Source: CAZVUW01 sp964629825 (GTDB lineage: Bacteria; Actinomycetota; Nitriliruptoria; Euzebyales; Egibacteraceae). Taken from it: DNA of 13,196 nt. This document shows, in pieces, positions 7,433 through 13,196 of the stretch (position 1 is its first letter; each line of letters opens with the position of its first letter). The stretch covers positions 1 to 13,196 of the forward strand of contig CAZVUW010000087.1 in NCBI GenBank assembly GCA_964629825.1, read 5' to 3'. The position numbers were made by a program, and so were the translations under genes. The notes below the pieces were generated by a model. The model had not been told where the DNA came from. It made no database searches and saw only the letters and a list, made by a program, of their open reading frames with translations.

Positions 7433-8236
7433 ATGACCGGATCCGAGTTCGACGCCGACACCGCGATCGTCGCAGCCGGTGAGGGGCGGTACACCGGCAC
7501 CATCACCGACCGCTGGAGCATCGGCGGCGTGCCCAACGGCGGCTACGTGATGGCGATGGCCCTGCGCGCCCTGCTGGACGCCACCGGCCGGCCCGATCCG
7601 CTCGGCGTCACCGGGCACTTCGTCCGGCCCGCGGAGCCTGGACCCGCGGAGCTGCGGGTCGAGCTGGTGCGGGCCGGGCGCAGCTCCAGCACCGCGATCG
7701 TCGCCCTCTCCCAGAACGGCTCCGAGCGGCTGCGGGTCCTCGGCAGCGCGACGGAGCTCGACCGGCTCGAGGGCTCCGACGCGGAGCACGGCCCGCCTCC
7801 CCCGGACCTTCCGCCGCCCGAGGAGTGCCTCCACGGCGAGGGGGTCCTGCCGGACGGCAGCATCGCCGAGATCGCCCGGCGCCTCGACCTGCGGATCTCC
7901 CCCGAGCACGTCGGCTGGGCCCGCGGAGCGCCCACCGGACGTCCCGAGATCGCCGGCTGGATCCGGCTGGTCGACGGACGACCAGCCGACAGCCTGCTGA
8001 TGCCGGTCGTCGTCGACGGCTTCCCGCCGACCGTGTTCGAGCTCGGCTTCGCGGGCTGGGTCCCCACCCTGGAGCTGACCGTCCACCTGCGGCGGCGCCC
8101 GGCCGGCGGCTGGCTCCGCTGCGCGATCCGCTCGACCCACGTCAGCCGCGGGCTGGTCGACGAGGACTCGGCGGTGTGGGACTCCGAGGGCCGGCTGGTT
8201 GCGGTGGCCCGCCAGCTCGCCATGCTCCCCCGCTGA
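7433..8236 (+). CDS. Thioesterase-like (TesB/4HBT_3-type double hotdog) protein
   Basis: A 267-residue cytoplasmic protein without membrane segments. The N-terminal hotdog shows DRWSIGGVPNGGYVMAMALRA (~26-46), the NGGY helix typical of acyl-CoA thioesterase-like proteins, followed by GHFVRPAEPGPAELRVELVRAGRSSST with conserved spacing. The second hotdog has FPPTVFELGFAGWVPTLELTVHLRR, then a strand and AVWDSEGRLVAVARQLAMLPR, matching the usual WDxxGxLxAxxxQ ending. The likely reaction is hydrolysis of an acyl-CoA, but the substrate cannot be told from the sequence. ATG 7433 (MTGSEFD) is chosen because AGGGAG lies ~11 nt upstream and the upstream open frame is not family-like. It is a lone plus-strand gene between two minus-strand envelope gene pairs, so it is probably not part of that pathway. 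It converges on the methyltransferase gene with 42 nt between stops. Confidence 0.8.
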   Translation: MTGSEFDADTAIVAAGEGRYTGTITDRWSIGGVPNGGYVMAMALRALLDATGRPDPLGVTGHFVRPAEPGPAELRVELVRAGRSSSTAIVALSQNGSERLRVLGSATELDRLEGSDAEHGPPPPDLPPPEECLHGEGVLPDGSIAEIARRLDLRISPEHVGWARGAPTGRPEIAGWIRLVDGRPADSLLMPVVVDGFPPTVFELGFAGWVPTLELTVHLRRRPAGGWLRCAIRSTHVSRGLVDEDSAVWDSEGRLVAVARQLAMLPR

Positions 8237-8248
8237 GCGCGTCGGGCA

Positions 8249-8265
8249 GCGCGGGCCAGCCGCGC
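8249..8265. terminator. Possible small bidirectional hairpin between convergent genes
   Basis: GCGCGG (8249-8254) pairs with CCGCGC (8260-8265) around a 5-nt loop in the 42-bp gap between two convergent stop codons. There is no T tract on either side, so it is a weak terminator candidate. Confidence 0.25.
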
Positions 8266-8278
8266 GGGTGGCGAGGCG

Positions 8279-8914
8279 TCAGGCTCGGGTCTGCACCCAG
8301 GCGATCGTCCACGGCAGCGGGCGCTCGTGGCGCCGGACGGTGCCGGCCTGGCCGATGAAGCGCAGGAAGGCCGCGGAACCCCAGTGGTTCAGGTGCCCCG
8401 GTGTGTTCCCCAGCGAGCGCACGTGCCGGCCGGTGAACAGGTTGCCCAGGCGGAAGATCGGCTCGCGCGGGACCGAGGCGACGATGTGACCGCGCGACAC
8501 CCGGGCCATCTCCTCCAGGCCGCGCTGCGGGTCGCGCAGGTGCTCCAGGACCTCGACGGCGACGACCACGTCGAAGTGGCCGTCCGGGAATGGCAGCCGC
8601 TCGGCGTCGGCGTGCAGGAAGCGCGGTCCCTCGACCCCTGACCACTCCCGGCGCAGACCCGCGTCGGGCAAGTCGAGCGCGGTGACATCGCCCCAGCGGT
8701 GGTGCAGAAGGCCGGCGATCTCGCCCTCGCCGCAGCCGACCTCCAGCACGCGCGCCGGCCGCGGCGCCATGCGCTCGACATCGTCGAGGACGCTCTGCAG
8801 GGTCCGCAGGAAGCGCATGGTGAGCATGCGGATCGCGGGGTTGCCGGTCGTGTACTTGTGGCAGTGGTTGCCGATGACGACGTCCGGCGTCTCGGCCGCT
8901 GCGGGCTCAGGCAT
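8279..8914 (-). CDS. Class I SAM-dependent methyltransferase (Methyltransf_11 type)
   Basis: A 211-residue soluble Rossmann-fold methyltransferase. SAM-binding motif I is VLEVGCGEG (57-65), with an acidic strand-2 end at TALDLPD (78-84). Motif DAERLPFPDGHFDVVVAVEVLEHL (103-126) carries the post-strand-3 Asp and the strand-4 region. The N-terminal HKYTTGNPAIRML stretch (~19-31) resembles methyltransferases that sit beside DPM1-like glycosyltransferases. The acceptor is unknown; a sugar or lipid-linked intermediate is a guess from context. Its ATG lies within the end of the glycosyltransferase gene (overlap ATGCCTGA, 8 nt), with AGGAC ~8 nt upstream, so the two are translationally coupled and probably act together. 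Confidence 0.85.
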   Translation of the reverse strand: MPEPAAAETPDVVIGNHCHKYTTGNPAIRMLTMRFLRTLQSVLDDVERMAPRPARVLEVGCGEGEIAGLLHHRWGDVTALDLPDAGLRREWSGVEGPRFLHADAERLPFPDGHFDVVVAVEVLEHLRDPQRGLEEMARVSRGHIVASVPREPIFRLGNLFTGRHVRSLGNTPGHLNHWGSAAFLRFIGQAGTVRRHERPLPWTIAWVQTRA

Positions 8915-9806
8915 CTCTGTGGGTCCTGACGATCAGGTCGGCGAGCAGGCCCACGGCGAACAGGATCATCCCGCCGAGCAGCAGGAGGAGGGTGTTCGCC
9001 GCGATGTTGAACGGTGCCCGAACCTGGTCGAAGACGAACTTGCCGATCCCGACCGCGAGCAGGGTCAGCGCGATGGGGCCGAACACGCGCAGCGGCTCGA
9101 AGTAGGTGATCATCCGCAGGACCTGGAGGATGTAGCGATAGGCGTCCTTGATCGGGTGGAAGTGGCTGCGCCCGGCCCGCTGGTGGTAGTCGATGGGGAT
9201 GTAGTCGACGACGTGGCCGTTGGCGAGGAACGACAGGGTGATGGTCGTCACGCACGAGAAGCCCGGGGGAAGCAGCCGCAGATAGGGCCGTGCGACGTCG
9301 CGGCGGAACACCCGGAGGCCCGAGTTGAGGTCGGGGATCTTGCTCTGCGCCAGGTACTCGGCCAGGCGGCGGATCGCCCACTTGGCGGGCACGCGCAGCG
9401 CCTTGAGCGTCCCCTCCTCGCTGGTGCGGGCTCCGACGACCTGATCGGCGCCGGTCCGCTCGAGGTGGTCGACGAACTCGGGGATGCGCTCGTTGGGGTA
9501 GGTCATGTCCGCGTCGGTCCACGCGATGTAGCGACCGCGCGCCTGCATGCTTCCGATGCGCCGCGCGGTCCCCGAACCGCGGTTGACCGGGAAGCGCAGC
9601 AGGCGAACGAAGGGGAGGCCCTCAACGGCCTCCGGGGTGCCGTCGGTCGAGCCGTCGTCGACGACCAGGATCTCGAACGAGTAGGGCGAGTCCTTCAGGG
9701 CCGCGGTGATCCGGTCGACCTCGGCGCGGACATGCCCGACCTCGTTGTATGCGGGCAGCACGACGGTCACATCGAGCTGGTCGGGCTGGGCTGGGGAGTC
9801 GGTCAC
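8907..9806 (-). CDS. DPM1-like family 2 glycosyltransferase with two C-terminal membrane helices
   Basis: The GT2 catalytic domain begins with VTVVLPAYNE (13-22), then ILVVDDGSTDGT (46-57) for nucleotide-sugar binding. The DxD-type motif is TDAD (97-100), followed by MTYPNE. LNSGLRVFRRD (160-170) and QRAGRSHFHPIKD (209-221) are typical of polyprenyl-phosphate hexose or dolichyl-phosphate-mannose-like synthases. Two hydrophobic helices (~243-258 and ~268-292) anchor it to the membrane. It probably transfers a sugar from a nucleotide donor to polyprenyl phosphate on the cytoplasmic face. The start is GTG 9806, with AAGGAAG (9812-9818) 5 nt upstream; the open frame extends 72 codons further, but those residues are Arg-rich and precede the family start. 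It heads a two-gene unit with the methyltransferase and is a plausible donor-maker for the YfhO-type and DUF2142-type proteins nearby. Confidence 0.87.
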   Translation of the reverse strand: MTDSPAQPDQLDVTVVLPAYNEVGHVRAEVDRITAALKDSPYSFEILVVDDGSTDGTPEAVEGLPFVRLLRFPVNRGSGTARRIGSMQARGRYIAWTDADMTYPNERIPEFVDHLERTGADQVVGARTSEEGTLKALRVPAKWAIRRLAEYLAQSKIPDLNSGLRVFRRDVARPYLRLLPPGFSCVTTITLSFLANGHVVDYIPIDYHQRAGRSHFHPIKDAYRYILQVLRMITYFEPLRVFGPIALTLLAVGIGKFVFDQVRAPFNIAANTLLLLLGGMILFAVGLLADLIVRTHRDA

Positions 9807-9863
9807 AGGGGCTTCCTTGGCGGCAGCGCAGCGGCCGGCGCGACCCGGCCAGCGGCGTTGGCC

Positions 9864-9869
9864 AGCATA
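9864..9869 (-). promoter_or_regulatory. -10 box for the glycosyltransferase-methyltransferase pair
   Basis: On the minus strand, TATGCT (TANNNT type, within TTATGCT) lies ~58 nt before the GTG at 9806. That leaves a leader of about 50 nt containing the AAGGAAG ribosome site. No good -35 box is seen. It shares the 112-bp divergent intergenic region with the promoter at 9906-9911. Confidence 0.4.
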
Positions 9870-9905
9870 ACGGGAGCGCTGCAGAGCGGCCCGGAGCGGC
9901 CTGCG

Positions 9906-9911
9906 TACGAT
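9906..9911 (+). promoter_or_regulatory. -10 box of a probable leaderless transcript
   Basis: TACGAT ends 7 nt before the ATG at 9919, the distance expected if transcription starts at the A of the start codon. No Shine-Dalgarno sequence is present between the box and the ATG. This is the same arrangement as at 560-571, and leaderless genes of this kind are common in actinobacteria. Confidence 0.5.
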
Positions 9912-9918
9912 CGGCCCC

Positions 9919-11025
9919 ATGCAGGAGCAGCCGAGCCTCGATCTGTCCACGCTCGCGGTCAGCGCCGGCCGCGGCCCGCGCGAGCCGGGCGGCCCCGTCA
10001 ACGTCCCGCCCGTCCTCAGCACCGTGTATCACGAGGGCGGCGCCGTCGGCTACATGCGCGACGGGAACCCGACCTGGACGGCGCTCGAGGAGGCCCTCGG
10101 CGCCCTGGAGGGAGGGCAGGTCCGGGTCTTCGCCTCGGGTCTCGCGGCCGCCGCGGCGGTCCTGGAGAGCCTGCCCGTGGGCGCCCGCGTGGTGGCGCCG
10201 GATGGCGCCTATCTGGGTCTGCGCTCGCTGCTCGCCGATCTGGCGGGCAGCGGCCGCCTGGAGGTCGAGCTGGTGCGGATCGGACGCACCGACGAGGTCC
10301 TGGCGGCCTGTCGAGGTGCGGCCCTGCTGTGGATCGAGTCGCCCACCAACCCGCTCCTCGAGATCGCCGACCTGCCCGCGCTGATCGAGGGCGCGCACTC
10401 CGGCGGCGTCAACGTGGCCGTCGACTCGACCTTCGCGACCCCGCTGCTGGTGCGCCCGCTCGACCTCGGCGCGGACCTGGTCGTGCACAGCGCCACCAAG
10501 CTCATCAGCGGGCACAGCGATGTCCTGATGGGAGCCGTCGCCACTCGGGATGAGAGGTGGCTCGAGCGCCTGCACCACCACCGCGCCTTGCGCGGCGCGA
10601 CCCCGGGCCCCCTGGAGGCCTGGCTGGCCCTGCGCGGCCTACGGACCCTGCCGGTCCGGTTGGAGCGGGCCCAGGCGAACGCCGCCGAGCTGGCTCAGCG
10701 TCTCGGCCGCCACCCCGCGATCGAGCACGTGCGCTACCCGGGCCTGCCCGAAGACCCCTGGCACGAGCGCGCCGCCGAGCAGCTGCGCGGCTTCGGAACG
10801 ATGGTCTCGTTCGAGGTGGCCGGCGGAGCCGCGGCCGCCGATGAGGTCTGCCGCCGCGTCCGGCTGATCTCCCACGTCACCAGCCTGGGCGGCGTGGAGA
10901 GCAGCATGGAGCGGCGCGGCCGCTACCCGGAGGAGTCCGCGCTGCCACCCGGGCTGATCCGCCTCTCGGTCGGCTGCGAGCACGTGGACGACCTGTGGGC
11001 CGACCTGGCGCAGGCGCTCGGATGA
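9919..11025 (+). CDS. Cys/Met-metabolism PLP-dependent enzyme (cystathionine gamma-synthase/lyase family)
   Basis: A 368-residue fold-type I PLP enzyme. The Schiff-base lysine is K194 in VVHSATKLISGHSD. The cofactor aspartate is D169 in VAVDSTFATP. ESPTNPLLEIAD (140-151) is the usual family segment. Y45 and R47 in GYMRDGNPT are the residues that normally reach the phosphate of the neighbouring subunit, and R348 (LIRLSVG) should bind the substrate carboxylate. Two features are unusual. The common YGGT motif holding the ring-stacking Tyr is AYLGL here (Y98 kept), and the region after SLGGVES lacks the usual MTHA-type segment, leaving a protein shorter than the typical ~380-400 residues. The exact reaction (gamma-synthase, gamma-lyase or beta-lyase) cannot be assigned. 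It shares an ATGA overlap with the downstream hydrolase. Confidence 0.85.
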   Translation: MQEQPSLDLSTLAVSAGRGPREPGGPVNVPPVLSTVYHEGGAVGYMRDGNPTWTALEEALGALEGGQVRVFASGLAAAAAVLESLPVGARVVAPDGAYLGLRSLLADLAGSGRLEVELVRIGRTDEVLAACRGAALLWIESPTNPLLEIADLPALIEGAHSGGVNVAVDSTFATPLLVRPLDLGADLVVHSATKLISGHSDVLMGAVATRDERWLERLHHHRALRGATPGPLEAWLALRGLRTLPVRLERAQANAAELAQRLGRHPAIEHVRYPGLPEDPWHERAAEQLRGFGTMVSFEVAGGAAAADEVCRRVRLISHVTSLGGVESSMERRGRYPEESALPPGLIRLSVGCEHVDDLWADLAQALG

Positions 11026-11744
11026 CGCTGCTCGCCTGGCAGACGGCTGGCCCCGCGGACGGTCCAGCGGTGGTCCTGCTGCACGGCTGGGCGAGCGACG
11101 CCCGGCGGGACTGGGCCGACACGGGCTGGGCCGCCGCTATGGGGGCCGCGGGACTCCGCGTGCTCGCCTGCGATCTGCCCGGGCACGCCGACTCGGCGGA
11201 CGTCGCCCCGCCCGAGAGCAGGGAGCCGGCGGCCTGGACCGCCAGCGCGGTGCTGGCCGACCTCGAGCGCCTCGGGGTCACCGAGGCGGCGGTGGCCGGC
11301 TACTCGGAGGGCTGCCTGGTCGCCAGCCACCTCGCCGTGCTGGCCCCCGAGCGGATCGGGAGGTTGATCCTGGTCGGCTGCGACGACCGCACCGCCGTCC
11401 CGGACGGCGCCGCCGTGGGCACGGCCCTGCGCGACCCCGACGCCCCGCTGTGGAACCCGGCGGCTGCCGAGGTCGTGGCCCGCGCCAGGGCGGACCGACG
11501 GCACAACCTGGTGGCGCTGGCGCACTGGGCGGAGCGCATGACCTGGCCGGCCCTTCCCAGGCTCGGCTCCCTGCGCACCCCGGTCCTGATCGCGGTGGGG
11601 GCGCAGGACGCAGAGCGGCGCAGCCGCGTCCCCGCGCTGGCGCGCGCCCTGCACGACGGGCACGTGGTCACGGTGCCCGGTGATCACCGCTCCGCCCTGT
11701 CGGCGCCGCAGCTGCATGCCGCCGTGATCGAGTTCCTGCGCTAG
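11022..11744 (+). CDS. Alpha/beta-fold hydrolase
   Basis: A 240-residue soluble hydrolase with a complete triad: nucleophile S95 in GYSEG (GxSxG), acid D196 in VLIAVGAQDAE, and H222 in VPGDHRSAL. The oxyanion-region motif is LLHGWASD (19-26), and DLPGHADS (51-58) is also typical. The helical lid between ~130 and ~180 is short. The start ATG at 11022 overlaps the stop of the PLP-enzyme gene (ATGA), so the two are translationally coupled; an upstream in-frame start at 10995 lies deeper in the previous gene and is less likely. The substrate is unknown. Coupling to a Cys/Met-type PLP enzyme suggests a shared pathway, but the sequence does not show which. Confidence 0.85.
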   Translation: MTLLAWQTAGPADGPAVVLLHGWASDARRDWADTGWAAAMGAAGLRVLACDLPGHADSADVAPPESREPAAWTASAVLADLERLGVTEAAVAGYSEGCLVASHLAVLAPERIGRLILVGCDDRTAVPDGAAVGTALRDPDAPLWNPAAAEVVARARADRRHNLVALAHWAERMTWPALPRLGSLRTPVLIAVGAQDAERRSRVPALARALHDGHVVTVPGDHRSALSAPQLHAAVIEFLR

Positions 11745-11771
11745 CCCCAGCCCTGCAACCCCAGTGCTGGG

Positions 11772-11807
11772 TGTTGTTTTCGACGGACATGTCCGTCGAA
11801 AACAACA
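11772..11807. repeat. Perfect 36-bp palindrome, AT-rich arms
   Basis: The half-arm TGTTGTTTTCGACGGACA is followed directly by its exact reverse complement; the centre is ACATGT at 11787-11792. Partial complementarity continues outward for several bases with mismatches. It lies 27 nt after the hydrolase stop and ahead of the SDR promoter region. The T-rich side is on the 5' arm and the A-rich side on the 3' arm, on either strand. That is the reverse of an intrinsic terminator (A before, T after), so an operator for a dimeric regulator or a dispersed palindromic element fits at least as well. Confidence 0.85.
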
Positions 11808-11846
11808 TCTAGCTGGTGTCGCGCGCGCCGGCCGCGGTCGTCGGGC

Positions 11847-11876
11847 TTGCCGGATCTCTGGTTGGCCGGATACAAA
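11847..11876 (+). promoter_or_regulatory. Possible promoter of the SDR gene
   Basis: TTGCCG (11847-11852) and TACAAA (11871-11876) are separated by 18 bp, a plausible -35/-10 pair in a more AT-rich spot. Transcription would start near 11883, leaving ~20 nt with a purine-rich GGGGGGAA before the GTG at 11904. The 36-bp palindrome lies ~40 nt upstream, a position where a regulator could act. Confidence 0.35.
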
Positions 11877-11903
11877 GCCACGAGGCGGGGATGGGGGGAA
11901 AGC

Positions 11904-12761
11904 GTGTCTGACGGGGGAGCCGCGCTGGGCGGGCAGGTCGCGGTGGTCACCGGAGCGAGCAGCGGGCTCGGCCGGGAGATCGCCATCGCGCTCGGCACGG
12001 CCGGGGCGAGGGTGGCTGTCATGGCCCGATCCGCCGACCAGCTTGAGGAGACGGCGGCGCTGGTCGAGAAGGAGGGCGGGTGCGCCGTCGCCGAGGTGGT
12101 CGACGTCGCCGATCGCTCCGCGGTGGAGCGAGCCTTCGGACGCGTCGAAGAGCGGCTCGGACCCGTTGACCTGCTGGTCAACAACGCCGGTGTGGCCGGT
12201 CCCCTCGGTCCCTTCTGGGAGCTGGACGAGGACGAGTGGTGGGCCGCGATGGAGGTCAACCTCCGCGGCGCGGTGCGCTGCCTGGCCGCGGTGCTGCCCG
12301 GGATGGTCGCCCGCCGCAGCGGCCGCGTGGTGAACGTGGGCAGCAACGCCGGCATCCACCGCTGGCCGAACCTGTCCGCCTACTCGGTGTCGAAGTCGGC
12401 GCTCATCAAGCTGACGGAGAACCTCGCCATCGAGGCCAAGAAGCACCGCGTGCGGCTGTTCGCGATCGACCCCGGGATGCTGCGGGTCGGCATGACGGCG
12501 GCGCTGCTGGACGCCGAGATCCCGCCCGGCCACCCCGCCGCCGTGACGGCGGAGTGGTTCCGCCAGCAGCTGGCGGCGGGCAGGGAGGTGCCGTTGGCGC
12601 GCGGGGCCGAGCTGGTCGTCGCGCTGGCAGAGGGCAGGGCGGACGCCCTGTCCGGCTGCTACCTCACCGTGTATGACGACCTGGAGCGGCTGGTCGGGCA
12701 GGCTGCGACCATCCGGCGCAGAGATCTGCGCACACTCCGGCTGGGCGAGCCCATCGTGTGA
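11904..12761 (+). CDS. Short-chain dehydrogenase/reductase (classical SDR)
   Basis: A 285-residue NAD(P)-dependent oxidoreductase. The cofactor-binding TGASSGLG (16-23) and the LVNNAG motif (91-96) are intact. The catalytic set is S147 (NVGSNAG), Y160 and K164 (YSVSK), plus N119 in MEVNLRG. ARS (41-43) after strand 2 places an Arg where NADP-preferring enzymes often have one, so NADPH is somewhat favoured. After the core, DPGMLRVGM (189-197) and a ~90-residue C-terminal part follow; the tail after ~255 is somewhat longer than in a minimal SDR. GTG 11904 (VSDGGAALGG) is chosen because GGGGGGAA lies a few bases upstream and it gives the usual short lead before the first strand; an in-frame start at 11847 would overlap the likely promoter. 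The substrate is unknown. It appears to be a single-gene unit. Confidence 0.87.
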   Translation: MSDGGAALGGQVAVVTGASSGLGREIAIALGTAGARVAVMARSADQLEETAALVEKEGGCAVAEVVDVADRSAVERAFGRVEERLGPVDLLVNNAGVAGPLGPFWELDEDEWWAAMEVNLRGAVRCLAAVLPGMVARRSGRVVNVGSNAGIHRWPNLSAYSVSKSALIKLTENLAIEAKKHRVRLFAIDPGMLRVGMTAALLDAEIPPGHPAAVTAEWFRQQLAAGREVPLARGAELVVALAEGRADALSGCYLTVYDDLERLVGQAATIRRRDLRTLRLGEPIV

Positions 12762-12828
12762 CCGCCGCCAGCCCAAGGGGCGAAGACGGCTGAGGTCCAC
12801 GGCAGCCGGCCCACCAACCCACCAACGC

Positions 12829-12880
12829 GAATGGGTGGACGGATGGGTGGCAGATCGGCCACCCGACCGTCCACCCATCC
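12829..12880. repeat. 52-bp near-palindrome, copy B (dispersed element)
   Basis: Second copy of the element at 2301-2352 (45 of 52 identical, no gaps), centred on GATC at 12853-12856. By hand, 22 of 26 pairs across the dyad are complementary. Here it sits in the 177-bp region between the stops of two convergent genes. Outer arms extend the dyad imperfectly: AGGTCCACGGCAG (12793-12805) with CTGCGGTGGAACCT (12882-12895). Further CCCACCAA repeats lie just upstream (12810-12825). In this place it could act as a two-way transcription end signal. It lacks a T tract. Confidence 0.8.
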
Positions 12881-12938
12881 ACTGCGGTGGAACCTGACAG
12901 ATTCGCGAGATGAGTCCGGTCCGACCCGGACCCCCTCG

Positions 12939-13196
12939 TCAGGCGATCGTGATCTCCTCGTTCAGGTAGACGTCCTGGATGGCGTTCAGCAGGGCGATGC
13001 CCTCGTCCATCGGACGCTGGAAGGCCTTACGGCCGGAGATCAGCCCCATGCCGCCGGCGCGCTTGTTGATCACGGCCGTGCGGACCGCCTCGGCCAGGTC
13101 GCTCTCGCCGGACGAGGCGCCGCCCGAGTTGATCAGCCCGTAGCGCCCCATGTAGCAGTTGGCCACCTGGTAGCGGGTGAGGTCGATCGGGTGGTC
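12939..13196 (-). CDS. fbaB: Class I fructose-bisphosphate aldolase (FbaB type), C-terminal part
   Basis: The last 85 residues of a glycolytic aldolase that splits fructose-1,6-bisphosphate into DHAP and glyceraldehyde-3-phosphate. The frame is open to the window edge, so the true start lies beyond it. Visible segments are VANCYMGRYGLINSGG, SSGESDLAEAV, TAVINKRAGGMGLISGRKAF and QRPMDEG, ending LLNAIQDVYLNEEITIA. GGMGLISGR should form part of the phosphate-binding end of the barrel in this DhnA-like class I family. The Schiff-base lysine is not within the window. A GTG at 13166 inside the visible part is an internal Val (residue 11 of what is seen), not a start. It is convergent with the SDR gene. 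Confidence 0.87.
   Translation of the reverse strand, partial: DHPIDLTRYQVANCYMGRYGLINSGGASSGESDLAEAVRTAVINKRAGGMGLISGRKAFQRPMDEGIALLNAIQDVYLNEEITIA

Noticed and set aside
7306..7536. Longer N terminus for the UPF0104 protein (in-frame start at 7536)
   Set aside because: It would run antisense through the start of the thioesterase-like gene, and the added residues are not membrane-like or family-like.
9807..10022. Longer N terminus for the family 2 glycosyltransferase (start at 10022)
   Set aside because: It would cross the divergent promoter region and the first codons of the PLP-enzyme gene. GTG 9806 has a good ribosome site and gives the normal family start.
11772..11807. Standard Rho-independent terminator for the hydrolase gene
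   Set aside because: The T-rich and A-rich sides are in the wrong order and no T run follows the stem. A role in ending transcription is not excluded, but the canonical form is absent.
10923..12878. A 651-codon minus-strand open frame across the hydrolase and SDR genes
   Set aside because: It is antisense to two genes with intact catalytic motifs, has low-complexity composition, and runs through both palindromic regions.

Overview
The window is 13.2 kb of very GC-rich bacterial DNA with tightly packed, often overlapping genes. It contains one 100-N assembly gap (1900-1999), so it comes from a draft assembly. GTG starts, TANNNT-type -10 boxes a few bases before start codons, and the gene families suggest an actinobacterium, perhaps a deep-branching class. 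That placement is inference only.

Layout: (1) 2-466, the 3' end of clpB. (2) 571-4075 (+), two tandem, clearly paralogous DUF2142-type polytopic membrane proteins; the first holds the gap, which lies between short-period repeats. (3) 4002-7305 (-), a YfhO-type GT-C-like membrane protein and an upstream LPG_synthase_TM/UPF0104 membrane protein, overlapping by 11 nt. (4) 7433-8236 (+), a thioesterase-like hotdog protein. (5) 8279-9806 (-), a DPM1-like family 2 glycosyltransferase coupled by an 8-nt overlap to a class I SAM methyltransferase. (6) 9919-11744 (+), a Cys/Met-metabolism PLP enzyme coupled by ATGA to an alpha/beta hydrolase. (7) 11904-12761 (+), a short-chain dehydrogenase/reductase. 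(8) 12939-13196 (-), the C-terminal part of a class I fructose-bisphosphate aldolase.

The centre (571-9806) looks like an envelope glycan or glycolipid locus. A DPM1-like enzyme can charge a polyprenyl phosphate with sugar, a polytopic UPF0104 protein may help move or bind the lipid, and YfhO/DUF2142 GT-C-like proteins could transfer the sugar outside the membrane. This parallels the CsbB/YfhO three-component glycosylation known in Firmicutes, but the substrate here is unknown.

The main non-gene signals are: a 52-bp near-palindrome present twice (2301-2352 and 12829-12880; 45 of 52 identical), once read as the C-terminal tail of a membrane protein and once between convergent genes; a perfect, unusually AT-rich 36-bp palindrome at 11772-11807; 15-bp in-frame tandem repeats on both sides of the assembly gap; and a pair of identical GGCATGCC palindromes around a probable -10 box. 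No tRNA, rRNA, CRISPR array, transposase or phage gene was seen. No gene-free stretch exceeds about 180 bases.
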